From NCBI RefSeq assembly GCF_004217335.1, contig NZ_SHMP01000004.1:310001-374000 (forward strand): a stretch of DNA of 64,000 nt, written 5' to 3'. This DNA is from Natrinema hispanicum. GTDB lineage: Archaea > Halobacteriota > Halobacteria > Halobacteriales > Natrialbaceae. Position numbers and translations under genes: made by a program. Shown here piece after piece: positions 34,753 to 44,844 of this stretch (the first letter of the stretch is position 1; each line of letters begins with the position of its first letter). Under the pieces are notes generated by a model. It saw only the letters and a program-made list of their open reading frames with translations, ran no database searches and had not been told where the DNA came from.

Positions 34753-35443
34753 CTGGACGCAGGGACCCACTCCGTCGCCGTACAAGCCCGAACTGGGGTC
34801 GCTGCCCGACGGCAGCCAGCGCGACGAGCACGACGACACCGTCGCCAAGACGGGGACGACGACGATCGGCATCACGACCGAGGAGGGTGTCGTCGTCGCG
34901 ACGGACATGCGTGCCAGCCTCGGCGGCCGGTTCGTCTCGAACAAAAACGTCCAGAAGGTCGAACAGATCCACCCAACCGGCGCGTTAACGCTCGTCGGCT
35001 CGGTCGGTGGTGCCCAATCGTTCATCCGAACGTTGCGCTCCGAGGTCGACCTCTACGAAGCTCGACGCGGCGAGTCGATGGACATCGAGGCGCTGGCGAC
35101 GCTGGCCGGCAACTTCGCCCGTGGCGGCCCGTTCCGGGCGATCAACCCCATCCTCGGCGGCGTCGACGACGAAGGTAGCCACGTCTACAGCATCGACCCT
35201 GCCGGCGGCGTCATGGAAGACGACTACACCGTCACCGGCTCCGGGATGCAATTGGCCTACGGCCTGCTCGAGCAGGCGTACGAAGACGACCTGTCGCTCG
35301 AGGACGCCACGTCTATCGCGGCCCGCGCGATCAAGTCGGCCGTCGAGCGTGACACCGGCTCGGGCAACGGTGTCTTCCTCGCGGAGATCACCGACGAAGG
35401 CGTCGAGATTCAGGGCCACAAGGCGTTCGACGCGCTCCTGTAG
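34745..35443 (+). CDS. psmB: 20S proteasome subunit beta
   Basis: The catalytic beta subunit, 232 residues as a precursor. Self-cleavage is expected between G37 and T38 (VAKTG/TTTIGI), exposing Thr as nucleophile; the lysine and aspartates of the active site follow (DMRASLGGRFVSNKN). The propeptide is about 37 residues and acidic. It starts with ATG inside the last codons of psmA (8-nt overlap), so the two subunits are translationally coupled. gyrB begins 110 nt downstream with its own promoter. Confidence 0.97.
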   Translation: MSNWTQGPTPSPYKPELGSLPDGSQRDEHDDTVAKTGTTTIGITTEEGVVVATDMRASLGGRFVSNKNVQKVEQIHPTGALTLVGSVGGAQSFIRTLRSEVDLYEARRGESMDIEALATLAGNFARGGPFRAINPILGGVDDEGSHVYSIDPAGGVMEDDYTVTGSGMQLAYGLLEQAYEDDLSLEDATSIAARAIKSAVERDTGSGNGVFLAEITDEGVEIQGHKAFDALL

Positions 35444-35510
35444 CAGGCTGGCCGTCAAGAGCTCTTTAGAGGCCGTCGTATGACGGCTCGCGCTCGCGCG
35501 CGTACACGTG

Positions 35511-35523
35511 ACTTTTATTAGGG
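35511..35523 (+). promoter_or_regulatory. TATA-like element upstream of gyrB
   Basis: ACTTTTATTAGGG, 30-42 nt before the gyrB ATG at 35553 in the psmB-gyrB gap. It indicates that gyrBA has its own promoter rather than depending on read-through from the proteasome operon. Confidence 0.45.
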
Positions 35524-35552
35524 CCGGTCTACTACCCGAAAGCAGGTTTTAC

Positions 35553-37472
35553 ATGTCCCAGGAAAGCGAGTACGGAGCCGGGCAGATTCAGGTCTTAGAA
35601 GGCCTGGAAGCTGTGCGAAAGCGACCGGCAATGTACATCGGCTCTACCGATTCTCGAGGGCTGCACCACCTCGTCTACGAAGTGGTCGACAACTCGATCG
35701 ACGAGGCGTTGGCCGGCTACTGCGACGACATCACCGTCACCATCCACGAGGACAACTCGGTGAGCGTCGCAGACGACGGCCGCGGCATCCCCGTCGACAC
35801 ACACGAGGAGTACGACCGCCCCGCACTCGAGGTCATTCTGACTGTCCTCCACGCCGGCGGCAAGTTCGACAACAAGTCCTACCAGGTCTCCGGCGGCCTC
35901 CACGGCGTCGGCGTCTCGGTCGTCAACGCTCTCTCCGAACGACTCGAGGCCGAGGTCAAACGTAACGACGGTGTCTTCCGCCACGCCTTCGAAGCGGGCG
36001 AGCCCGTCGGCGACATGGAGCGGGTCCGCGAGATGGAGCCCGACGAGGAGACCGGCACGCAGATCCGCTTTTGGCCCGACACGGGAATCTTCGAGACCGG
36101 CGAGTTCACGTTCTCGACGCTGTCGAACCGGCTGCGGGAACTGGCCTTCCTCAACTCCGGCGTCCGTATCACGCTCCGCGACGAGCGCGAGGACGAGCCC
36201 GTCGCCGAGACCTACGAGTACGACGGCGGCATCCGCGAGTTCGTCGAGTATCTAAACGAGACGCGCTCGGCGATGCACGACGACGTCATCTACTTCGACG
36301 ACGAAGACCAGAACATTCAGGTCGAAGTCGCGATGCAGGCCACCGAGGAACTGCAAGGGTCGATCCACGCCTTCGCGAACAACATCAACACGCGCGAAGG
36401 CGGGACCCACCTCACCGGGTTCAAGACCGCCCTGACGCGGACGGTCAACGACTACGCCAACGAGAACGATCTCCTCTCCGATCTCGAGAACAATCTCAAA
36501 GGAGAGGACATCCGCGAGGGGCTCACGGCAGTCATCTCGATCAAACACCCCGATCCCCAGTTCGAGGGCCAGACGAAGACGAAACTCGGCAACTCCGAGG
36601 TACGGGGGATCGTCGAGAGTGCCATGCACGAGGGCCTTGGCACCTACTTCGAGGAACACCCCGACACCGCCGAGGCGATCGTCACCAAGGCCGTCGAGGC
36701 CGCGAAAGCCCGCATGGCCGCTCAGAAGGCCGAAGAACTCACACGGCGCAAGTCCGCCCTCGAGTCAACGTCGCTGCCCGGCAAACTCGCTGACTGCCAG
36801 ACGAAAGATCCAGACGAGGCCGAACTGTTCATCGCGGAGGGTGACTCCGCAGGCGGCAGCGCGAAACAGGCTCGAAACCCCGAATTCCAGGCCGTTCTCC
36901 CGATCAAGGGGAAGATCCTGAACGTCGAGAAACACCGGCTGGATCGGATCCTCGAGAACGACGAGATCCGAAACATGATCACCGCGATCGGCGCGGGGAT
37001 CGGCGACGAGTTCGACGTCGACGACGTCCGCTACAAGAAGATTATCATGGCGACCGACGCCGACGTCGACGGAGCACACATCCGGACGCTCCTGTTGACG
37101 TTCTTCTACCGGCACATGCGCCCGCTGCTCGAGGGGGGCTACGTCTACGCCACCCAGCCGCCGCTCTATCGCATCCGGTACCGTGGCGAGACCTACGATG
37201 CGATGACTGACGCCGAACGCGACCGGATCGTCGAGGAGAAATGCGACGGCAACCCCTCCCAGGTCCAGCGGTTCAAGGGGCTTGGCGAGATGAACCCCGA
37301 ACAGCTCTGGGAGACGACGATGAACCCCGACAACCGTATCCTCAAGCAGATCACGATCGAGGACGCGGCGGCGGCGGACAAGATGTTCTCCGTCCTGATG
37401 GGCGACGCCGTCGAACCCCGCAAGCAGTTCATCAAGGAGAACGCGCCGGAAGCCGAGTGGATCGACATCTAA
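35553..37472 (+). CDS. gyrB: DNA gyrase subunit B
   Basis: The ATPase/TOPRIM subunit of DNA gyrase, 639 residues. It starts [24 protein letters not shown] motifs are [18 protein letters not shown] and [15 protein letters not shown]. The transducer is followed by TOPRIM ([18 protein letters not shown], then [20 protein letters not shown]). Length matches archaeal GyrB, without the insertion of proteobacterial enzymes. GyrB is a bacterial-type enzyme acquired by haloarchaea. The stop is 7 nt from the gyrA start. The ATG at 35553 is used; an in-frame codon at 35508 precedes the TATA element and is not credible. Confidence 0.98.
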   Translation: MSQESEYGAGQIQVLEGLEAVRKRPAMYIGSTDSRGLHHLVYEVVDNSIDEALAGYCDDITVTIHEDNSVSVADDGRGIPVDTHEEYDRPALEVILTVLHAGGKFDNKSYQVSGGLHGVGVSVVNALSERLEAEVKRNDGVFRHAFEAGEPVGDMERVREMEPDEETGTQIRFWPDTGIFETGEFTFSTLSNRLRELAFLNSGVRITLRDEREDEPVAETYEYDGGIREFVEYLNETRSAMHDDVIYFDDEDQNIQVEVAMQATEELQGSIHAFANNINTREGGTHLTGFKTALTRTVNDYANENDLLSDLENNLKGEDIREGLTAVISIKHPDPQFEGQTKTKLGNSEVRGIVESAMHEGLGTYFEEHPDTAEAIVTKAVEAAKARMAAQKAEELTRRKSALESTSLPGKLADCQTKDPDEAELFIAEGDSAGGSAKQARNPEFQAVLPIKGKILNVEKHRLDRILENDEIRNMITAIGAGIGDEFDVDDVRYKKIIMATDADVDGAHIRTLLLTFFYRHMRPLLEGGYVYATQPPLYRIRYRGETYDAMTDAERDRIVEEKCDGNPSQVQRFKGLGEMNPEQLWETTMNPDNRILKQITIEDAAAADKMFSVLMGDAVEPRKQFIKENAPEAEWIDI

Positions 37473-37479
37473 TTTATAC

Positions 37480-39966
37480 ATGAGTTCAGACGTACCCGAT
37501 CCGACAGACGTAGAGGCACGAGCGGTAGAGAACGTGCGCATCGAGGACGAGATGGAGCAGAGCTACATCGACTACGCGATGTCCGTCATCGCGGGTCGTG
37601 CGCTCCCACGCGTCGAGGACGGGCTCAAGCCCGTCCACCGGCGCATCCTCTATGCGATGCACGAGATGGGGGTCTCAAGTGGCTCGAGTCACCGCAAGTC
37701 CTCCTCGATCGTCGGGGAGACGATGGGTGATTACCACCCTCACGGCGACAGCGCGATCTACGACACGTTGGTCCGGATGGCCCAGGACTTCTCGATGCGC
37801 TACCCACTCGTGGACGGCCAGGGGAACTTCGGCTCGATGGACGGCGATCCGGCCGCTGCACAGCGGTACACGGAGGCTCGGATGTCGCCCATTTCCGAGG
37901 AGTTGCTCGCTGACATCGACAAGGACACCGTCGACTTCTCCTCGAACTACGACGACCGCCTGCAGGAACCCGACGTGCTCCCGGCGGCGTTTCCCAACCT
38001 GCTGGTCAACGGCTCGTCGGGGATCGCTGTCGGGATGTCGACGAACATCCCGCCCCACAATCTGGGGGAAGTCATCGACGCGACCATCGAGCTGATCGAC
38101 GACCCCGACGCGACCGTCGACGACCTGATGGACCACGTCAAGGGCCCGGACTTCCCGACGGGCGCGAACATCGTCGGCCGCGACGCCATCTACTCGGCGT
38201 ACAAGACCGGCCGCGGCCGCATCCGCGTTCGCGCCGAATACGAGGTCGAGGAGTGGAAGAACGGCCGTGAGCGCATCGTCGTCACCGAACTCCCCTTCCA
38301 GGCCAACAAGGCCCGCCTCGTCGAGCGCATCGCCGAGGACGTCAACGAGGGCGAGATCGAGGGCATCACGGACCTGCGCGACGAGTCCGACCGCGACGGC
38401 GTTCGCATCGTCATCGAACTCAACCGCGGCGCGAACGCGGATGTCGTCGAGAACAAACTGCTCGAGAACCACTTAGAGCGAACCTTCGGTGTCATCAACC
38501 TCGCGCTGGTCGACGGCCAGCCCCGAGTGCTCTCGCTCAAGGAAACGCTCGAGGAGTACGTTGCCCATCGCCGCGAGGTCGTTCGCCGGCGCAGCGAGTA
38601 CGATCTCGCGGAGGCGGAAGATCGCGCGCACATTCTCGAGGGGCGGCTGACGGCCGTCGAGAACGCCGAAGACGTCGTCGAGCTCATCCGCGACAGCGAG
38701 GACCGATCGGCGGCGAAAGCGGCGCTGCAAGACGCTTACGACTTCTCTGCGGACCAGGCCGATCACATCGTCCGGATGCAACTGGGAAGTCTCACCTCGA
38801 TGGAGGCCGCCGAGATCGAAGCCGAGTACGAAGAGGTCCAGGCCGAGATCGAGCGCCTGACGACCATCCTCGAGAGCGAAGACGAGTTGCTCGAGGTAAT
38901 CAAAGACGAACTCCGCGAGATCAAAGCCGAGTACGGCGACGAGCGTCGGACCTCGATTATCGAAGACCAGGGGACGGTCACCCACGAAGACCTCATCCCC
39001 GAAGAGGAGGTGTTCGTGGTCATGACCGAAGACGACTACGTCAAGCGGATGCCGATCGACCAGTTCGATCCCCAGGGCCGGGGCGGCAAGGGCATCATCG
39101 GCGCGGACGTCAAGGAAGACGACCGCGTCGCGACGGTCTTCCGGGCCAACACCCACGACTACCTGCTGTGCTTTACCAATCAGGGAGAGGTATACCGGCT
39201 CAAGACCTACGAGATCCCCGAGATGGGCCGGACGGCCCGCGGCAAATCCGCGGTCAACATCCTCGACCTCGACCCCGGTGAGGACATCACGGCCATCGTC
39301 GACACTGACGCCTTCAGTGACGACGAGTTCGTGACGATGGTCACCCGCAACGGCTACGTCAAACGTACCGTCGGTGCGGAGTTCGACAACATCCTCTCGA
39401 CGGGGATCATCGCGGCCGACTTAGAGGAGGGCGACGAACTCGTCGACGTGGAAGTCACCAACGGCTCGCAGGATCTCGTCATCGCGACCGAAGGCGGCAT
39501 GACGATTCGCTTCGACGAAGACGAGGTCCGCCCGATGGGCCGCAACGCTCGCGGTGTCAACGGCATCAAACTGCAAGCCGACGACGCCGTGGCTGGACTA
39601 GTCGCGACCGACGAGGACGACGGACAGGCGCTGTTGACCGTGACCGAGAACGGCTACGGCAAGCGGACGCCCCTCGCGGAGTATAGCACCCAGTCACGAT
39701 ACGGCAAGGGGCTGATCGACATCAAGACCGGCGACCGAAACGGTCCTGTGACGGCCGTCAAGGCAGTCGATCCGGACGATGGACTCGTGATGATGAGCGA
39801 GCGCGGCCAGATCGTCCGGACACGTGTCGACGAGATCTCGACCGTCGGCCGCAACACGATGGGTGTGATCGTGATGGACGTCGAAGACGGCGACGCGGTC
39901 GCAAGCGTCGACGTGATTCCGGCTGCGACCGCTGATGGGGACGCAGACACCGACGCGCTCGAATAA
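37480..39966 (+). CDS. gyrA: DNA gyrase subunit A
   Basis: The DNA-cleaving subunit of gyrase, 828 residues. The catalytic tyrosine is Y130 in [12 protein letters not shown], within the winged-helix domain (quinolone region [17 protein letters not shown] at 82-98). The coiled-coil tower follows. The C-terminal beta-pinwheel starts with the GyrA box, here QGRGGKG near residue 528, which wraps DNA and is required for negative supercoiling. An acidic tail closes the protein. It is directly downstream of gyrB. Confidence 0.98.
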   Translation: MSSDVPDPTDVEARAVENVRIEDEMEQSYIDYAMSVIAGRALPRVEDGLKPVHRRILYAMHEMGVSSGSSHRKSSSIVGETMGDYHPHGDSAIYDTLVRMAQDFSMRYPLVDGQGNFGSMDGDPAAAQRYTEARMSPISEELLADIDKDTVDFSSNYDDRLQEPDVLPAAFPNLLVNGSSGIAVGMSTNIPPHNLGEVIDATIELIDDPDATVDDLMDHVKGPDFPTGANIVGRDAIYSAYKTGRGRIRVRAEYEVEEWKNGRERIVVTELPFQANKARLVERIAEDVNEGEIEGITDLRDESDRDGVRIVIELNRGANADVVENKLLENHLERTFGVINLALVDGQPRVLSLKETLEEYVAHRREVVRRRSEYDLAEAEDRAHILEGRLTAVENAEDVVELIRDSEDRSAAKAALQDAYDFSADQADHIVRMQLGSLTSMEAAEIEAEYEEVQAEIERLTTILESEDELLEVIKDELREIKAEYGDERRTSIIEDQGTVTHEDLIPEEEVFVVMTEDDYVKRMPIDQFDPQGRGGKGIIGADVKEDDRVATVFRANTHDYLLCFTNQGEVYRLKTYEIPEMGRTARGKSAVNILDLDPGEDITAIVDTDAFSDDEFVTMVTRNGYVKRTVGAEFDNILSTGIIAADLEEGDELVDVEVTNGSQDLVIATEGGMTIRFDEDEVRPMGRNARGVNGIKLQADDAVAGLVATDEDDGQALLTVTENGYGKRTPLAEYSTQSRYGKGLIDIKTGDRNGPVTAVKAVDPDDGLVMMSERGQIVRTRVDEISTVGRNTMGVIVMDVEDGDAVASVDVIPAATADGDADTDALE

Positions 39967-40078
39967 ATCTCGCCGCAGTTCGCCCACCGTCTCGACTCGA
40001 AACCAGTTTTTGCCGATCAGTCACCGACCGAGCGCAGACGCTAGCAGAAGAAGCGAGGTGAGAGCCGCCGATCGCCGC

Positions 40079-40612
40079 TCAGTGGGACGGCTCTTCGGTC
40101 GGGGCGACCATATCGTCGATCCGGAGAATGAGGATGTTGTTCGTGTCGTCTTTGCCGTCGACGGTGCCATCGATGACGAGTTTCGAGAGCGGCGTCGGGC
40201 CGACGGTGACGGAATCGCCCTCGTGAATGTCGCTGACTCGTCCCTGCACGTGGATCTCTGCGCGGCAGAGTTCCGGATGGTGCACGCTCGAGAGGTCGAT
40301 CTCTTCGATGATCGTGTCGCTGACGGGTTCGCCCTCGTGTTGCAGCGGAACCGATGCGGGCTCGTCCATCTGCTGAATCTCGAGTGCTTCGTAGGCGGCG
40401 GCGGTTGGTTTGTAGCCGCCTTTCGGCCCCGGTACACCCTCTACCAGTTGGAGGGCTTTGAGACTCTGCATCTGATTGCGGATCGTCCCGGGGTTGCGGT
40501 CGACCTGCTCGGCGATATCCTCGCCTTTGATGGCGTCTTCGGACTTCTTGTGGAGGTTCGTCAGGGCGCGGAGTATTTTCTTCTGGCTGGGGGTGAGTTC
40601 GATGGATGACAT
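40079..40612 (-). CDS. HTH regulator with conserved C-terminal domain (Rrf2-annotated type)
   Basis: A 177-residue haloarchaeal protein with an N-terminal winged HTH (SQKKILRALTNLHKKS, then PGTIRNQMQSLKALQLVEGVPGPKGGYK) like that of Rrf2-type regulators, and a C-terminal domain (about 85-177) with ELCRAEIHVQGRV and a TPLSKLVIDGTVDGKDDTNN segment. I recognise it as a conserved haloarchaeal family often annotated as a transcriptional regulator; effector and targets are unknown. The Rrf2 iron-sulfur cysteines are not present (single Cys). Its gene ends 112 nt from the convergent gyrA. Confidence 0.75.
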   Translation of the reverse strand: MSSIELTPSQKKILRALTNLHKKSEDAIKGEDIAEQVDRNPGTIRNQMQSLKALQLVEGVPGPKGGYKPTAAAYEALEIQQMDEPASVPLQHEGEPVSDTIIEEIDLSSVHHPELCRAEIHVQGRVSDIHEGDSVTVGPTPLSKLVIDGTVDGKDDTNNILILRIDDMVAPTEEPSH

Positions 40613-40781
40613 AGTGTTTTATTCGTATTTGGTTTCCTTAAACCCGGCGGGTGGGCCGGCTATTTTGCCAACGTTGTGACGATTGCACCGGGAATGTACG
40701 CACTTTCGTATCGTCCGCCGACGGTGAGGCGGGCATCCGTGGGTCACAGTATCATCGCGATCGCCACGGTATCCCCCGCAG

Positions 40782-41465
40782 CTACGACGACGGCTGCGGT
40801 TCGGCGGGCACCACGACCCGAACGTGTCTGGCGACGGACTCGGGCAGCGAGACCGGTTCGTCGGCCTCGCTCGAGCACGCCGTCACCATTCCGAACGGCG
40901 CGATCTCGATGATCTCGAGGTCGACACCGGGTTCGACGCCGTGGTCGGCGAGATACGAGAGTACCTCGGGGTCGTGGTCGGCGACCTCGGCGACGGTCAC
41001 GACGGCTCCTTCCTCGAATTCGGTGATGGCCTCGCCGTCGGGGCGCTCCGGCGGCTCGAGGTCGGCACTCGGGATCGGTGAGCCGTGTGGATCGACCGTC
41101 GGCTCGCCGAGTGCATCGGCGACGCGTGCCTCGAAGTTCTCGCTGATGTGGTGTTCGAGGCGGTCGGCTTCCGCGTGGACTTCCGACCAGTCGTAATCGA
41201 GGTGTTCGGTGAGGTAGGCCTCGAGCAGCCGGTGGTGGCGGACGATCTCGAGGGCGACGGTCTCACCCTCGTCGGTCAGTGTCACACCGCGATACTTCTC
41301 GCGGTCGACGAGGTCCCGTTCCTCGAGTTTGTCGAGCATACTGGTCACCGTCGGCGACGTGACGTCCAGCTCCGCCGCGATCTCGGAGGTCTTGATCCGC
41401 TCGTCGGTCTCGCGCTGGAGCTGATAGATCGCTTTGAGGTAGTCCTCCATCACGTCGCTCAGCAT
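40782..41465 (-). CDS. DtxR/SirR-family metal-dependent repressor
   Basis: A 227-residue regulator with the three DtxR parts: winged HTH (MEDYLKAIYQLQ, then SPTVTSMLDKLEERDLVDREKYRGVTLT), a dimerisation/metal domain (ALEIVRHHRLLEAYLTEHLDYDWSEVHAEADRLEHHIS, with His/Glu ligands), and a C-terminal FeoA/SH3-like domain (ITEFEEGAVVTVAEV). It probably senses Mn2+ or Fe2+ and represses uptake genes; the ZIP and NRAMP-like genes in this window are possible but distant targets. Two adjacent ATG codons; the second is used here. Confidence 0.92.
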   Translation of the reverse strand: MLSDVMEDYLKAIYQLQRETDERIKTSEIAAELDVTSPTVTSMLDKLEERDLVDREKYRGVTLTDEGETVALEIVRHHRLLEAYLTEHLDYDWSEVHAEADRLEHHISENFEARVADALGEPTVDPHGSPIPSADLEPPERPDGEAITEFEEGAVVTVAEVADHDPEVLSYLADHGVEPGVDLEIIEIAPFGMVTACSSEADEPVSLPESVARHVRVVVPAEPQPSS

Positions 41466-41610
41466 CATGCTGTGCCGAGTTTAGATCGGTCTAACCCTAA
41501 AGCTATCGCCACCGAGACCGTCAGTGTGTGATCGACGGAGACTGTCGCGTGTCCGCGCATCGACTGTGACTGACCACCACGACCAAACCGATCGGCGATG
41601 TAGTGAACGC

Positions 41611-42531
41611 ATGGACCGGACCGTCAGGATCATCGGCGCGCCGATGGACTACGGGGCGAACCGTCGTGGCGTCGACATGGGCCCGTCTGCGATCCGCTAT
41701 GCGGGACTGGCAGACGGCCTCGAGCGGGCGGACGTCGACCCGATCGACGACGGCGACCTGTCGATGCCCCGGGCCGAAGAGCGTGATCCGGACGCTGACC
41801 AGCCCTACGGCGGGAACGCGAAGTTCCTCCGCGAGATCGAGGGCGTCTGTCGGCGGCTGTGCGACCGCGTCGCAGCGACGCGCACCGCCGGTGAGTTCCC
41901 GCTCGTGCTGGGCGGCGACCACTCGGTCGCGATCGGGTCCCTTACTGGCTCGGCTCGGGATGTTGACCTCGGCGCGATCTGGTTCGACGCCCACGCTGAC
42001 CTGAACACGCCCGAAACGTCGCCAACCGGCAACGTCCATGGCATGCCACTGGCTGCGGTCCTCGGCCGCGGCGCGTTCGGCGAGATGGAATGGGCACCCG
42101 CCTCCGGACTCCGTGAGTCGTCGGTCGCCTACGTCGGTCTCCGGAGCATCGACGACCGCGAGCGCGACCTGCTCCAAGAGAGTTCACTGACGGCCTACAC
42201 GATGTCCGACATCGACCAGCGGGGCGTCTCTGCCGTCGTCGAAGACGCCCTCGCGGTCGCGACCGACGGCACCGACGGCGTCCACGTCAGTCTCGATCTG
42301 GACTGGCTCGATCCGAAGACGGCCCCCGGCGTCGGCACGCCCGTCCGCGGCGGCGTCACCTACCGGGAAGCCCACGCCGCACTCGAGACGCTCTCTCGAC
42401 GCGACGAAGCTGACGGCGTCCTCCGGTCGATGGACGTCGTCGAAGTGAACCCGATCCTAGATGAGGCAAACGAGACGGCGACGCTGGCGGCCGAACTGAC
42501 CGCAAGCATGTTCGGGAAACGGATTCTCTAG
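41611..42531 (+). CDS. Arginase (ureohydrolase family)
   Basis: A 306-residue binuclear manganese ureohydrolase. The metal motifs are all present: GGDHSVAIGS, FDAHADLNTPE, HVSLDLDWLDP. The segment TPETSPTGNVHGMPL and the TPVRGGVTYREAH region match arginase rather than agmatinase, so it should split arginine to ornithine and urea. The family fold is certain; arginase versus a related ureohydrolase is inference. The ATG at 41611 starts MDRTVRIIGAPMDYG. It is 146 nt from the divergent DtxR gene and has no ornithine or urease genes nearby. Confidence 0.88.
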   Translation: MDRTVRIIGAPMDYGANRRGVDMGPSAIRYAGLADGLERADVDPIDDGDLSMPRAEERDPDADQPYGGNAKFLREIEGVCRRLCDRVAATRTAGEFPLVLGGDHSVAIGSLTGSARDVDLGAIWFDAHADLNTPETSPTGNVHGMPLAAVLGRGAFGEMEWAPASGLRESSVAYVGLRSIDDRERDLLQESSLTAYTMSDIDQRGVSAVVEDALAVATDGTDGVHVSLDLDWLDPKTAPGVGTPVRGGVTYREAHAALETLSRRDEADGVLRSMDVVEVNPILDEANETATLAAELTASMFGKRIL

Positions 42532-42642
42532 GTCCCAGCCCGCCTCGAGCGTATCATTCACCGGCCGTGACGTCGTGCGAGCCGTGACCACACCGATACC
42601 GGTTCCAACAGCTTTGTATCATAGTGCTTCCCATTATGCTGT

Positions 42643-43812
42643 ATGACTGAGAACGTTGTCGTGCTCGGAGCTGGCTATGCTGGTACCGGCGCGATCAAAA
42701 AGCTCCAATCGGAGCTTGGCGGTAACGTACGGCTGACCTGGATCGCCGACGTCGATTATCACCTCGTGTTGCACGAATCCCACCGTGTGATCCGCGACCC
42801 AAGCGTCCGCTCGGACATTACCTTCCCGGTCGACCAGATCGCGGACCCGGCGACCCGATTCATCCAGGACGAAGTGACGGGCTTAGACGTCGACGAACAG
42901 GTCGTCGAACTCGCAGACAGCGAGGACGTCGAGTACGATTACGTCCTCGTCGCGCTGGGTAGCCAGACCGCCTACTACGGCATCCCCGGCCTCGATGACC
43001 ACTCCCTGACGCTCAAGAGTCTCGACGACGCCCTCGAGATCCACGACGCCGTCACGGAAGCCAGTCAGGACGCGACCCGCAGCGAGCCCGCACAGGTCGT
43101 CATCGGCGGTGCCGGCCTTTCGGGCATCCAGACTGCCGGCGAGATCGCCGAGTTCCGCGACCAACACCGCGCCCCCATCGAGATCCACCTCGTCGAGGCA
43201 CTCGAGGAGATCTTCCCCGGTAACGATCCGGAGTGCCAGCAGGCCCTGCGCGACCTGTTAGAGGAAGCCGGCGTCCGCATTCATACGGATGACCCGATCA
43301 CCGAAGCGACCGAAGACCACATCGAGTTCGACGAGGGCGAGCCGCTCGAGCATGACGTGCTCGTCTGGACCGGCGGCATCACGGGTCGGGACGCGATGGA
43401 CAGTGTCGACCTCGAGAACGAACACAACCGCGTCAACACCCGCGCGAACTTCCAGACCTCCGACGAGCGCGTGTTCGCAGTTGGCGACTCGGCGATCATC
43501 GACCAAGGCGACCAGCCCGCACCGCCGACGGCACAGGCCGCCTGGCAGGCCGCCGAGGTCGCCGGCGAGAACATCGCTCGCGCGATCGCCAACCGTCCGC
43601 TGAAGACCTGGGAACACGAGGACAAGGGGACCGTCGTCTCGGTCGGCGACAAGGCGATCGCTCACGACGTCAAGCCGACAAAGGGGATCTCCTTGCCTGT
43701 CGATACCTTCGGCGGCCTCCCAGCGGAGAACTTGAAGAAGGTGATCGCCGCCCGCTGGATCGCCGACATCACGTCCTGGAACGAAGCCCGCAAGTCCTGG
43801 TCGTCCCTGTAG
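42643..43812 (+). CDS. NDH-2-like FAD/NAD(P) oxidoreductase
   Basis: A 389-residue flavoprotein with two Rossmann motifs: VVVLGAGYAGTGA at the start (FAD) and VVIGGAGLSGIQTAGE mid-protein (NADH), plus the FAD-binding FAVGDSAII. The pattern FGDxxx/quinone-site (PPTAQAAWQAAEVAGENIARAI) matches type II NADH dehydrogenases, which pass electrons from NADH to quinone without pumping protons. A C-terminal amphipathic segment (about residues 360-389) could hold it to the membrane. A TATA-like TTTGTATCATAG lies about 20-40 nt upstream. Single gene. Confidence 0.87.
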   Translation: MTENVVVLGAGYAGTGAIKKLQSELGGNVRLTWIADVDYHLVLHESHRVIRDPSVRSDITFPVDQIADPATRFIQDEVTGLDVDEQVVELADSEDVEYDYVLVALGSQTAYYGIPGLDDHSLTLKSLDDALEIHDAVTEASQDATRSEPAQVVIGGAGLSGIQTAGEIAEFRDQHRAPIEIHLVEALEEIFPGNDPECQQALRDLLEEAGVRIHTDDPITEATEDHIEFDEGEPLEHDVLVWTGGITGRDAMDSVDLENEHNRVNTRANFQTSDERVFAVGDSAIIDQGDQPAPPTAQAAWQAAEVAGENIARAIANRPLKTWEHEDKGTVVSVGDKAIAHDVKPTKGISLPVDTFGGLPAENLKKVIAARWIADITSWNEARKSWSSL

Positions 43813-43829
43813 GCGGTTTCGCGATACTG

Positions 43830-44372
43830 TTATTCCGAAGCCGTCCCGTCGTCACCCGGTCCACCCATCGGCTCCGCCGGTACGCCCGCGACCGTCGCCC
43901 CCGGCGGCACGTCACGAGTCACGAGTGAATTCGCCGCAACGCTTGCATCCGCTCCGATCTCGACACCAGGTAAGATGATCGCGCCCGCCCCGATCATCGC
44001 TCGTTCGCCGACGACGACTTCGCCGGTTCGATACTCGTCCTGTAAGAACTCGTGACAGAGAATCGTCACGTCGTAGCCGACGATCGCGTTCGCCTCGAGC
44101 GTGATCAGATCCGGCCAGAAGACGTCGGGCGTAGCCTCGAGCCCCCACGAGACGCCAGCCCCGACCGTGACGCCGATGCGACGCAACAGCCAGCGTTTGA
44201 GTCGCAGGCTCGGCGAGATCCGGACGAGCCAGACGACGATGTAGTTGATCGCAACCCGAAGTGGAGAGCGGGCGGCAGTCCAGTGGGCCAGCGAGTTGCG
44301 CGGGCCGGGCGTCGCGTGGTGTGTGACGCGCTCGTGTCGTGGCGTCGTGTCGTCGGAAGCCGTCACTGCCAT
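43830..44372 (-). CDS. Hexapeptide-repeat acyltransferase
   Basis: A 180-residue left-handed beta-helix transferase. About residues 70-165 follow the hexapeptide rhythm (GVTVGAGVSWG, ITLEANAIVGYDVTIL, VVVGERAMIGAGAIILPGVEIGADASVAANSLV), the fold of serine/sugar O-acetyltransferases. The catalytic His lies in the ILCHEF region. The N-terminal 35 residues are extended and partly disordered; a hydrophobic stretch (about 39-52) may contact the membrane. The acceptor is unknown. Convergent with the NDH-2-like gene. Confidence 0.85.
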   Translation of the reverse strand: MAVTASDDTTPRHERVTHHATPGPRNSLAHWTAARSPLRVAINYIVVWLVRISPSLRLKRWLLRRIGVTVGAGVSWGLEATPDVFWPDLITLEANAIVGYDVTILCHEFLQDEYRTGEVVVGERAMIGAGAIILPGVEIGADASVAANSLVTRDVPPGATVAGVPAEPMGGPGDDGTASE

Positions 44373-44498
44373 ACGCTTTGATGGATCGCTACATGAAACC
44401 GATCGATCGGCACGCGGTGTGCGAACGGCGCGGACCGACAGTCGACACCTAACTAGTCAGGGAATAGCAATGTCCCCGTTCGTCACGGTAGCCCAGTT

Positions 44499-44837
44499 GT
44501 GCCTCGACCTCAGTCACCCACTCTCGACGTCGAGACGATTCACACCCTTCTCTCGAGCGGGACACGCAGGGCCGTTCTGGAGAGCCTTCGTACGGTCGAT
44601 CGCACGACACCCAAAGAACTGAGCCGTCAGATCGCCTCGTCGGAGCACAACTATCGGACGGCCGACGCCGGTTCCACGACCCGACGATCGGTCTCTATCG
44701 CGTTGGTCCACAATCACCTCCCGCGACTCGATGCACACGACGTCGTCGACTATCGGCATCAAGACGGCGTTGTCATGCCCGGTGCAAACTTCGACGACCT
44801 CGAGTCGTTCCTCGAGCGACTCGAGCACCGCGAATGA
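44499..44837 (+). CDS. DUF7344-type HTH protein
   Basis: A 112-residue haloarchaeal winged-helix protein of the DUF7344 kind, related to ArsR. The sequence begins DVETIHTLLSSGTRRAVLESL and ends with VSIALVHNHLPRLDAHDVVDYRH. It probably binds DNA, but no ligand site is apparent. The start is a GTG at 44499 and is not certain. It converges on the Nmad3-like gene with 7 nt between them. Confidence 0.8.
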   Translation: MPRPQSPTLDVETIHTLLSSGTRRAVLESLRTVDRTTPKELSRQIASSEHNYRTADAGSTTRRSVSIALVHNHLPRLDAHDVVDYRHQDGVVMPGANFDDLESFLERLEHRE

Positions 44838-44844
44838 CGACCAC

